From an uncultured Faecalibacterium sp. (GTDB lineage: Bacteria; Bacillota; Clostridia; Oscillospirales; Ruminococcaceae): DNA of 13,445 nt. The position numbers and the translations under genes were made by a program. Each line of letters begins with the position of its first letter. Within the stretch, counting starts at the first letter, position 1. The notes below the pieces were generated by a model that was given only the letters and a program-made list of their open reading frames with translations, made no database searches and had not been told where the DNA came from. Positions 1-5,735 of the stretch are shown here, in pieces. The stretch spans positions 1 through 13,445 of the forward strand of contig CAKSVD010000031.1 of assembly GCA_934503275.1 (NCBI GenBank), written 5' to 3'.

Positions 1-389
1 CCCAGCGCCAGTGTCCAGTAAACATTCTGCGCGCCCGGGAAAAAGGGGGTGCGGAAGAACGCAAGGTCAAAGGGCACTTCGCTCAAAATGCCGAACAGCA
101 CCAGCCGCCCAAGGTAGCCTTTGACGTTGTGGGTGTGCACAAAGCCCTCCACCAGCAAAAAGCAGAACAGCGGAAAGGCCAGCCGCCCGGTGAAGCGCAG
201 CACCATGTCCAGCCGGTACAGCGGATAGGCGGAAAGAGTGTCCTGCGAGAGGACACCGGCATCCAGCCCGGGCGTAAGGATGCCCGCCTCGATGCAGGAC
301 GCGCCGATGTGGTCCACCAGCATAGTGATGCAGGCAATGGTTTTCAGAGCGGTGCCGCTGAAAGTGCGGCGCGGGGAAAGTGCGGTCAT
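1..389 (-). CDS. TraX family membrane protein, 3' part cut off by window edge
   Basis: Reading the minus strand from the ATG at 389, an open frame runs without a stop to the left edge (about 129 residues seen). It is hydrophobic. Near the N-terminus it reads ALKTIACITMLVDHIGA, then about residues 55-75 RLDMVLRFTGRLAFPLFCF, followed by LLVEGFVHTHNVKGYLGRL and a LSEVPFDLAF motif. This order (helix with DHIG, then GRLAFPLFCFLLVEGF, then H-T-N-V-K-Y, then SE-P-FDL) is typical of the TraX family of multi-pass membrane proteins. The family is named after F-plasmid TraX, which acetylates pilin. In Firmicutes, chromosomal copies are common and their substrate is unknown. An AGGTG ribosome site lies 7-8 nt upstream of the chosen ATG. 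The gene is divergent from the LysR-type regulator at 605, which makes it a candidate regulatory target. Family call is firm; role is not. Confidence 0.85.
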   Translation of the reverse strand, partial: MTALSPRRTFSGTALKTIACITMLVDHIGASCIEAGILTPGLDAGVLSQDTLSAYPLYRLDMVLRFTGRLAFPLFCFLLVEGFVHTHNVKGYLGRLVLFGILSEVPFDLAFFRTPFFPGAQNVYWTLAL

Positions 390-419
390 AAAAAACACCT
401 CGGTCAGATCGTTAAAAAT

Positions 420-438
420 CGTTACAGGAACTATAACG
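420..438. promoter_or_regulatory. Candidate LysR-type operator dyad between traX-like gene and regulator
   Basis: CGTTA at 420-424 and its inverted copy TAACG at 434-438 are separated by 9 nt. A further direct CGTTA lies exactly 10 bp upstream at 410-414. The dyad contains a T-N11-A core (T423/A435), the minimal signature of LysR-type regulator boxes. It sits about 75-95 bp upstream of the predicted start of the regulator transcript and about 30 bp upstream of the divergent gene's start codon, where autoregulatory/divergent-target sites usually lie. Binding is inferred. Confidence 0.4.
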
Positions 439-479
439 GAGGAAGGGCGGCATTTCCTGCAGAAATCGGGGCAAAATGC

Positions 480-508
480 TTGACAGAAAAGGCGCGGGAT
501 AGTACAAT
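480..508 (+). promoter_or_regulatory. Sigma-A promoter of the LysR-type regulator
   Basis: A consensus -35 TTGACA (480-485) and a -10 TACAAT (503-508) are separated by exactly 17 nt. Transcription would start near 515 and leave a leader of about 90 nt before the ATG at 605. This is one of the best promoter matches in the window. Confidence 0.8.
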
Positions 509-604
509 CAAGAAGAAAATTGAACTATCTCAAATGAAAGATGAAAAAGATTCACAGAGAATCGGGCGTCTCCGAACCAGTAAAGACGGAAGGAGGCTTT
601 GGGC

Positions 605-1489
605 ATGACGCTTTTTTCCTACGAGATTTTTGATGCCGTGGCCCGGCAGGGCAGCTTTAACAAGGCGGCACAGCAGCTGCACCTGACCCCCTCGGCCATC
701 AGTCACGCCATTGCCGTAATGGAGGAGGAACTGGGCTTTGCCCTGTTCAACCGCGGCAAAAACGGCGTATCTATGACCAGCTACGGCGCATCCCTGTACC
801 CCTCTATCCGCGATGTGCTGAACAGTGACGAGGCGCTGAAGCAGAGCATCGCCCGCCTGAACGGCTTGGAAAAGGGCAAGGTGAAGCTGGGCGTATTCAA
901 CTCGGTGTGTGCCTCGCTGCTGCCCGGGCTGCTGAAAAGCTTTGCGGCACATTATCCGCAGATCGAGATCGAAGTATATCAGGGCACCTACGATGATGTC
1001 AAGGAGTGGCTGCGCACCGGTCAGGTGGATATCGCCTTCCTGTCCTCCACCTGCCGGGAGGAGTTCAACCTCACCGAGCTGTTCCGGGAGCCGCTGCTGT
1101 GCATCGTGCCGCAGGACTGGCCGGAGCCGCAGGACGGCGTGATGACCCCGGCGCTGATGAACGGCCAGAGTTTTGTGGTGCAGTGCGACGCCACCGACGC
1201 CGAGATGCGCCAGTTCCTCAAGAAATACAAGATCGGCACCGAGCGCCGCTGCCACGTCATCGATGACCAGTCCAACATTGCCATGGTGGAGGCCGGGCTT
1301 GGCATCTCCATCATGCCGCAGATGCTGCTGCGGGACTGCAAGGCCGCCGTCAAGGTGTACCCCATCGAGCCGGAGGAGTACCGCGTGGTGGGTCTGGCCG
1401 TGCAGCGCCCGGCCTCCATGGCTCCCGCCGTGGAGCAGATGTTCCACCACATCGTGGAGTACTGCCACGAGTTGGATCTTTCGTTGTAA
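605..1489 (+). CDS. LysR-type transcriptional regulator
   Basis: This is a 294-residue protein, the normal length for the LysR family. Residues 1-60 form the winged helix-turn-helix: GSFNKAAQQLHLTPSAISH (16-34) and the following LG-LFNR are the classic LysR DNA-contact segment. Residues from about 90 to the C-terminus form the two-lobed periplasmic-binding-protein-like effector domain, beginning KGKVKLGVF and ending near the conserved AGLGISIMPQ stretch. The start is ATG 605 rather than TTG 599, because AGGAGG at 591-596 is 8 nt from the ATG but only 2 nt from the TTG. A good promoter precedes it and a terminator follows, so it is monocistronic. It is divergent from the TraX-like gene, which it may control together with itself. 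The effector cannot be predicted from sequence. Confidence 0.93.
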   Translation: MTLFSYEIFDAVARQGSFNKAAQQLHLTPSAISHAIAVMEEELGFALFNRGKNGVSMTSYGASLYPSIRDVLNSDEALKQSIARLNGLEKGKVKLGVFNSVCASLLPGLLKSFAAHYPQIEIEVYQGTYDDVKEWLRTGQVDIAFLSSTCREEFNLTELFREPLLCIVPQDWPEPQDGVMTPALMNGQSFVVQCDATDAEMRQFLKKYKIGTERRCHVIDDQSNIAMVEAGLGISIMPQMLLRDCKAAVKVYPIEPEEYRVVGLAVQRPASMAPAVEQMFHHIVEYCHELDLSL

Positions 1490-1512
1490 TAAAGAATATC
1501 ATTGTATCTGTC

Positions 1513-1545
1513 AACCGGGAAACTCTGCGGAGTTTCCCGGTTTTT
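1513..1545 (+). terminator. Rho-independent terminator of the LysR-type gene
   Basis: A perfect 13-bp stem (1513-1525 with 1530-1542) has a TGCG tetraloop. The T-run 1541-1545 overlaps the end of the stem. It ends transcription 24 nt downstream of the regulator stop codon. Confidence 0.92.
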
Positions 1546-1566
1546 GTTGACTGCCGCAAGTAAAAA

Positions 1567-1595
1567 TTGCATCCGGCGGCAAAAAGGATTATACT
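1567..1595 (+). promoter_or_regulatory. Sigma-A promoter of the lipase-like gene
   Basis: TTGCAT (1567-1572) and TATACT (1590-1595) are separated by 17 nt, directly after the preceding terminator. The expected start is near 1602, giving a leader of about 48 nt. Confidence 0.7.
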
Positions 1596-1649
1596 ATAAA
1601 AAGCGCTGCGGGCCACAAGCCGCAGGGCAGGATGCGAGGGGACGAAACC

Positions 1650-3224
1650 ATGAAACGACGGGATTTTTGCAAGGGCCTTGCGGTGACCCTTGCGGCGGGG
1701 GCACTGGCTCCCGGTGCGGTGCTGCCACAGGCCGGGGCGGCTACGGCCTTGGTCGGCCGCGCTGTGCCGGACGACTACTATACCCTGTGGTACCGCAGTG
1801 AACGCAACGGTGTCGACCTGCGGCACGATTACTATTACAGTGACAGCCTGTTCGACCATGCTGCCACAGAGTACGACAATCAGCTGGCGCTGGTCACCTT
1901 GGGCATGGCGGCGGCCACAGGCGGCCCGTGGGAGAGCGACCAGCGCTATTGGATGAAGGGCGAGGTCGGCCGCGCCGACTATATCCGGGATGCCCTTGCA
2001 AAGCTGGGCTTTGCCGAGGTGAAACTGTTTAACTATGACCACAGCCTGAACGAGGCACCGGACACGGTAGCCTGTGCGGTTGCCCGCAAAACGCTGGTGC
2101 GCGGCGGCAGACCGGTGACCGTTATCGGAGTGTTCGCGCGCAGCAGCGGCTACGGAGCCGAGTGGGCGGCTAATTTTCACGCAGGACCCGGCAGTGCCCA
2201 CACCGGCTTTGTTGCGGCGGCGCGGCAGCTGACTGAAAAAATACGCGGATACGTTCAGGCGTCGGCAAAGCGTCAGCCGTTTGGCACCCTGAAGCTCTGG
2301 ATGGGCGGGTACAGCCGTGGCGGCGGCGTGACGAACCTTGTGGCGGCGCGTCTGCCTGCCGTGCTGCCGCAGCTGGAAAAGAAAAACACCTTCGTCTATA
2401 CCTTTGCCGCCCCGGCATCCCTTACGGCGGCAGACTGCCCCGACCTGCAGCAGGATTTTGACAATAACCACGCGGCAGACGGCAGTCTGAAAAAGGACTG
2501 GGGCACCAGTAACATTTTCAACATCGTCTCCAGCGGAGATTCGGTCCCACGGGTGCTGCCGGCACAGTGGGGCTTCTACCGCAACGGCAACGACCGCTTC
2601 CTGCCCTCTACGGTCGTCCTGGAGGAACTGCAGGCGCTGAATGATCGCAGCATGAGGATGGAGGGCACACCGCTGGATTTCGAGAAGATGGCCGTTACCG
2701 AGGAGACCGATGCCGCGCTGCAGTCTGCAATGACCCTGTTCGGCAGCCGCCAGACTTACTACGAGGACTACGAGGACGCCATGCGTTGTATGCTGCAATG
2801 CGTGTATACCTGCTCGGAGGCGGAGGCGACCCGGGGCATCATTCTGGACGATGCCGCCGTGGTGGCGCGGCTGCGCAGCATGGAGCCCATGCAGCAGTTC
2901 CCGCAGAAAAAGGTGGAACGCTGCGTGCAGGCAGCCTCTGCCCTGAGCCGCCCGGTGCTGGAAAAGCTGGGCAGCGCGGTACCGCTGAGGGCGCAGCAGA
3001 TCGTTATCCCCATGCTGGCGGTCGGCCTGTGCTTTGAACTGGAGCCGGATACCTTGCAGACGGTGGCAGACTTTGTGCTGTCCACTATCACGGTAAAGGG
3101 ACAGCTGAGCGGCATTTTAAATACGGCGCTGTGCCACTTTGTGGAAAACTACGTCACCCTGCTGGAATACTACGCCCCCGCCGACCACGGCATGGAGCCC
3201 TACACCCGGCGGGAGAAACTATAA
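1650..3224 (+). CDS. Tat-exported alpha/beta hydrolase, lipase (class 3)-like
   Basis: This is a 524-residue predicted secreted or surface hydrolase. The N-terminus reads MKRRDFCKGL, a twin-arginine (Tat) motif, followed by an Ala/Gly/Leu-rich helix and an AGAA-type cleavage region near residues 28-32. Residues 166-187 (SGYGAEWAANF to AHTGF) resemble the region of class 3 lipases ahead of the nucleophile. GYSRGGG at 220-226 is the G-x-S-x-G nucleophile elbow, with Ser222 the likely nucleophile. GDSVPRVLP (296-304) fits the acid-residue strand (Asp297). His513 in DHGMEPY is a candidate catalytic His. The substrate could be a lipid or other ester and cannot be fixed. ATG 1650 is preferred over ATG 1632, because GAGGGG at 1636-1641 is 8 nt upstream and the Tat motif then begins the protein. 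It has its own promoter and terminator. Confidence 0.8.
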   Translation: MKRRDFCKGLAVTLAAGALAPGAVLPQAGAATALVGRAVPDDYYTLWYRSERNGVDLRHDYYYSDSLFDHAATEYDNQLALVTLGMAAATGGPWESDQRYWMKGEVGRADYIRDALAKLGFAEVKLFNYDHSLNEAPDTVACAVARKTLVRGGRPVTVIGVFARSSGYGAEWAANFHAGPGSAHTGFVAAARQLTEKIRGYVQASAKRQPFGTLKLWMGGYSRGGGVTNLVAARLPAVLPQLEKKNTFVYTFAAPASLTAADCPDLQQDFDNNHAADGSLKKDWGTSNIFNIVSSGDSVPRVLPAQWGFYRNGNDRFLPSTVVLEELQALNDRSMRMEGTPLDFEKMAVTEETDAALQSAMTLFGSRQTYYEDYEDAMRCMLQCVYTCSEAEATRGIILDDAAVVARLRSMEPMQQFPQKKVERCVQAASALSRPVLEKLGSAVPLRAQQIVIPMLAVGLCFELEPDTLQTVADFVLSTITVKGQLSGILNTALCHFVENYVTLLEYYAPADHGMEPYTRREKL

Positions 3225-3228
3225 GCAA

Positions 3229-3270
3229 AAGGCCGCTGTGCAGACAATGCGCAGCGGCCTTGGCTTTTTT
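3229..3270 (+). terminator. Terminator after the lipase-like gene, probably bidirectional
   Basis: A 13-bp stem (3229-3241 with 3249-3261, one T-G pair) has a 7-nt loop, and a TTTTTT run lies at 3265-3270. On the minus strand the stem is followed by TTTT, so it could also end transcription of the convergent PPC remnant. Confidence 0.88.
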
Positions 3271-3281
3271 ACGGATAAAGA

Positions 3282-3425
3282 TCAGAACTTGAACAGGTTC
3301 AGCCCGGTAACGGGGTCGTACTGGCGGTCTACCGTGCCGTCCAGAACCTCCACCACCATCTCGCAGGTGGCGCTGACCACCGCCCGGTTCAGATGCCCGC
3401 CGAACACCTCGCCCTTGTCGTTGCA
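3282..3425 (-). pseudogene. C-terminal remnant of a PPC/DUF296 (PD1-like) DNA-binding protein
   Basis: On the minus strand, 47 codons ending in TGA at 3282-3284 read CNDKGEVFGGHLN, then AVVSATCEMVVEVLDG, then RQYDPVTGLNLFKF. These match the final third of the PPC domain (DUF296), where a G-x-V-F/Y-GGH-L motif precedes a beta strand and a D-P-x-TGLNLL end. Such domains are normally about 130-140 residues, so roughly 90 N-terminal residues are missing. The frame stays open further upstream to an ATG at 3479, but that extension bears no PPC similarity and lies over the TATAAT promoter and leader of the next operon. It therefore looks like a deletion or insertion breakpoint near 3425. The surviving codons still look GC-rich and gene-like, so the truncation may be recent. 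Confidence 0.72.
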
Positions 3426-3430
3426 GGGAC

Positions 3431-3460
3431 TTGGCAAACCTGCCGGGATTGCGCTATAAT
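3431..3460 (+). promoter_or_regulatory. Sigma-A promoter of the two-component operon
   Basis: TTGGCA (3431-3436) and a perfect TATAAT (3455-3460) are separated by 18 nt. The start would be near 3467, followed by a leader of about 39 nt to the ATG at 3506. The promoter lies just beyond the breakpoint of the PPC remnant. Confidence 0.78.
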
Positions 3461-3505
3461 AGAGCCGTAACAGTTCCACAAGGGTGCGGTAAGGGAGGTG
3501 CGGTC

Positions 3506-4216
3506 ATGATCCGGGTGGCGATCGTAGAGGATGACGCGGAGGTACAGGGGGTATTGCAGGAGTATGTCCGGCGGTATACCCGGCAGTACGGGACAGAATT
3601 TGAGGTAACGGTCTTTGCGGATGGCGTGGACATTCTGGAGGATTACCGCGCGGTCTACGACATTATTTTTCTGGATGTGGAGATGAAGCATCTGGACGGC
3701 ATGACCACGGCAGAGCGCATCCGGCAGATGGATGCAGACGTCATCCTGATCTTTATCACCAATATGGCGCAGTACGCCATCCGGGGCTACTCGGTGGGGG
3801 CGCTGGACTATGTGCTGAAGCCGGTGCCCTATTTTGCCTTTTCGCAGCAGCTGCTCAAGGCCGTTGCCCGGCTGGAAAAGCGGGCAAAGCACTACCTGAC
3901 CGTGCCGGTGGAGGGCGGGCTGCGCCGGCTGGACACTGCAAGCATCTATTACTTGGAAAGCGAGGGGCACCGGGTGCACTTTTACACCGACGAGGGCGAT
4001 TTTTCCGCCCCCGGCGCCCTCAAGACCTTTGAGGAAAAGCTGGCAGACTGCCCCTTTGCCCGCTGCAACAGCGGCTACCTTGTCAATCTGGCACAGGTGC
4101 GGGAGCTGCGGCAGAGCACCGTACAGGTGGGCCCCTGCGAGCTGCAGGTAAGCCGCCCCAAGCGCAAGGCCTTTCTTGCAGCGCTGACCGACTACATCGG
4201 AGGTGAGGGCTCATGA
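3506..4216 (+). CDS. LytTR-family (AgrA-type) response regulator
   Basis: This is a 236-residue cytoplasmic response regulator. Residues 1-120 are the receiver: acidic pocket E8-D9-D10, phospho-acceptor Asp57 in IIFLDVEM, Thr85 in FITN and Lys105 in YVLKPV. Residues about 135-232 are a LytTR DNA-binding domain, with IYYLESEGHRVHFYT, the FARCNSGYLVNL segment and a C-terminal VSRPKRKAF stretch. This arrangement is that of AgrA, ComE and VirR, which bind paired 9-bp repeats upstream of target promoters. ATG 3506 is chosen because AAGGGAGG (3491-3498) is 7 nt upstream; the frame is open further upstream but without a ribosome site. The stop overlaps the kinase start as ATGA (4213-4216), so the two genes are translationally coupled. 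Targets are unknown. Confidence 0.93.
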   Translation: MIRVAIVEDDAEVQGVLQEYVRRYTRQYGTEFEVTVFADGVDILEDYRAVYDIIFLDVEMKHLDGMTTAERIRQMDADVILIFITNMAQYAIRGYSVGALDYVLKPVPYFAFSQQLLKAVARLEKRAKHYLTVPVEGGLRRLDTASIYYLESEGHRVHFYTDEGDFSAPGALKTFEEKLADCPFARCNSGYLVNLAQVRELRQSTVQVGPCELQVSRPKRKAFLAALTDYIGGEGS

Positions 4217-5487
4217 CCGCGCTGCCGGATATCCCCCGGCTGTACACCGCCCTTGCCGAGTGTCTGGCGGTGCTGCTGCTCACACCGGCGCTTGCGCCCC
4301 GCTTTTCCAGAGCGGTCACCGGGGGCATCACCCTGCTGTGGGCGGCAGGGCTTTCGGCCTTTCTGGCGCTGACCGGCAACGTGCCCGGCGGGCTCTGGAT
4401 CCCCTGCATGGTAACGGCCATCGGGTTTTCCTACTTATATTTATGGGGCGTGTGGAGCATCACCCTGCTGGAAGCCGGGTACCACTGCGCCCGGGCGTTT
4501 ATTCTGGCAGAGTTTGCCGCCAGCGTGGAGTGGCAGCTGCACTGCGCCCTCTGGCCCGCCCGCAGCCCGTGGGAGCCGCTGTCTCTGTTACTGCTGGCGC
4601 TGGTGTATGGGGCGCTGTTCGGACTTATGTGCTATCTGCCGCACCGCCGTCCCCAGCCCGCCGGGCATCTGGAGATCGGCGGCAGCGCCGCCCTGACGGC
4701 GGTCATGCTGGCGCTGACCGCCTTTGCGGTGAGCAATCTGGGCTTTTTGCCCGGCAGCGATATCAACATGAGCATCTTTTCCATCCGCACACTGGTGGAT
4801 TTTTCCGGCGTGTTGATCCTGACCGTGCAGCACGAGCAGCTGCGGGAGAACGCCTTGCACAGCGAGCTTGCCGCCATGGACGAGGTGCTGCACCGCCAGT
4901 ACGAGCAGTACAAGCGCAGCAAGGAGGGGATCAACCTCATCAACCGGCGCTACCATGAGTTGAAAGTCCAGCTTGCCCGCATCCGGGAGGAGCAGGACCA
5001 GACCAAGCAGAACGCCGCCATTGCTGCCATGGAGCAGAACATCCGCCAGTACGAGGCCGAGAACAAGACCGGCAACCCGGTGCTGGATACCCTGCTCACC
5101 GCCAAGACCATGGAATGCCAGCAGGAGAACATCACCATCACCAGCGTGGCAGACGGCAGGATGCTGGGCTTTCTCACCATCCGGGAACTGTGCACCATCG
5201 TGGGCGTGGCGCTGGACAACGCCATTGCCGCCGTGCGCGCCGAGCCGGAACCCGAAAAGCGGCTCATCAAGGTGGCAGTGTACAGTCAGGGCGGCTTTGC
5301 CATGCTGCGGTTCGAGCACTATACAGAAACTTCCCCCTCACTGGATGCGGACGGCCTGCCAAAGCAGGGGACGGATCTGAAAAGCGTCCGCACCACTGCC
5401 CAGCAGCACGGCGGCAGCATGACGCTGCACTGGGAAAACAACTGGTGCACCCTGCGGATCCTGTTCCCACTGCCCCAAAAGCAATAA
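4213..5487 (+). CDS. AgrC-type GHKL sensor histidine kinase with atypical ATP lid
   Basis: This is a 424-residue membrane kinase, cognate to the regulator it overlaps. Residues 1 to about 205 hold roughly six hydrophobic helices forming the sensor. A helical linker follows (about 206-285), carrying the phospho-acceptor His248 in INRRYHELKVQL, where typical members have R-Y-H-D-L-K. Residues about 288-420 are the GHKL/HATPase_c_5 ATPase: GNPVLDTLL start, N-box ALDNAI with Asn336, and a C-terminal SMTLHWENNWCTLRILFPLP. Two things are odd. The usual E-N-P/Y segment reads RFEHYTE, with His369 in place of Asn. The ATP lid and glycine box, normally near H-G-x-G-L-K-S-I, are shortened to KQGTDLKSV. 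Activity may be weak or altered. No peptide-processing AgrB or peptide AgrD gene lies nearby. Confidence 0.9.
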   Translation: MTALPDIPRLYTALAECLAVLLLTPALAPRFSRAVTGGITLLWAAGLSAFLALTGNVPGGLWIPCMVTAIGFSYLYLWGVWSITLLEAGYHCARAFILAEFAASVEWQLHCALWPARSPWEPLSLLLLALVYGALFGLMCYLPHRRPQPAGHLEIGGSAALTAVMLALTAFAVSNLGFLPGSDINMSIFSIRTLVDFSGVLILTVQHEQLRENALHSELAAMDEVLHRQYEQYKRSKEGINLINRRYHELKVQLARIREEQDQTKQNAAIAAMEQNIRQYEAENKTGNPVLDTLLTAKTMECQQENITITSVADGRMLGFLTIRELCTIVGVALDNAIAAVRAEPEPEKRLIKVAVYSQGGFAMLRFEHYTETSPSLDADGLPKQGTDLKSVRTTAQQHGGSMTLHWENNWCTLRILFPLPQKQ

Positions 5488-5494
5488 TATTTTT

Positions 5495-5520
5495 ACGGCA
5501 GGCACACCCTGCCGTTTTTT
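5495..5520 (+). terminator. Terminator of the two-component operon
   Basis: An 8-bp perfect stem (5495-5502 with 5508-5515) has a 5-nt loop and runs straight into TTTTTT (5515-5520). It lies 8 nt after the kinase stop. Confidence 0.93.
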
Positions 5521-5536
5521 GTTGTCTGGCAGGGTG

Positions 5537-5640
5537 CACAAATACAGTGGGATGAAATTTGTGTATTAGCACAATAAATTTTGAAACCTAATTGTAACTT
5601 TTGCAAATTATGAATCCAAAACGACAGTTTGTGAACAAAT
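5537..5640. promoter_or_regulatory. Candidate operator cluster upstream of the first GH3 gene
   Basis: This AT-rich stretch contains repeated CACAAAT/ATTTGTG elements. CACAAAT (5537-5543) is inverted as ATTTGTG (5557-5563). That half also pairs with CACAA (5570-5574) to give TTGTG-N6-CACAA. A near-palindrome TTTGT-GA-ACAAA lies at 5628-5639. ACAGTTTGT at 5624-5632 overlaps it and fits the published degenerate LytTR half-site pattern in all nine positions. Such a cluster just upstream of a -10 suggests a regulated promoter; the binding protein is unknown. Confidence 0.42.
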
Positions 5641-5661
5641 TAAAAATTCTCCGGCAATTTC

Positions 5662-5670
5662 TGGTATGAT
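5662..5670 (+). promoter_or_regulatory. Extended -10 promoter of the GH3 operon
   Basis: TGG-TATGAT gives a TGn-extended -10 (TATGAT at 5665-5670). Only a poor -35 (TTAAAA at 5640-5645, 19-nt spacer) is visible, which fits a promoter that needs an activator. Transcription would start near 5677. Confidence 0.55.
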
Positions 5671-5681
5671 AAAGCCAAGCT

Positions 5682-5700
5682 GGCAGGGGCGTCCCCTGCC
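5682..5700 (+). promoter_or_regulatory. Stable hairpin at the 5' end of the GH3 mRNA
   Basis: GGCAGGGG (5682-5689) pairs perfectly with CCCCTGCC (5693-5700) around a 3-nt loop. It falls within a few nucleotides of the predicted transcript start and has no T-run behind it. It is therefore more likely a 5'-stabilising or regulatory hairpin than a terminator. Confidence 0.5.
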
Positions 5701-5735
5701 GTTGTCCGATTCGACGAAACAAGGAGGAGAAAACT

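Noticed and set aside
599..604. TTG at 599 as the start of the LysR-type regulator
   Set aside because: It lies only 2 nt after AGGAGG; ATG 605 has the normal 8-nt spacing and the usual LysR N-terminus.
1350..2798. A 482-codon minus-strand open frame opposite the LysR-type and lipase-like genes
   Set aside because: It crosses a promoter and terminator of well-supported plus-strand genes and has the biased composition of an antisense shadow.
3340..3479. Using ATG 3479 to give a 65-aa minus-strand gene
   Set aside because: The first 18 codons show no PPC similarity, lie over a strong opposing promoter and have no ribosome site; a truncated remnant explains the data better.
3483..3504. Direct repeat GGTGCGGT (3483-3490, 3497-3504) before the response-regulator start as a LytTR binding site
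   Set aside because: It does not fit the LytTR half-site pattern and overlaps the ribosome site; likely a chance duplication.
5559..5574. TTGTG-N6-CACAA as a CRP/FNR-type site
   Set aside because: A CRP-type site needs TGTGA-N6-TCACA, that is, 8 nt between TGTG and CACA; here it is 6. It is kept only as part of a generic operator cluster.
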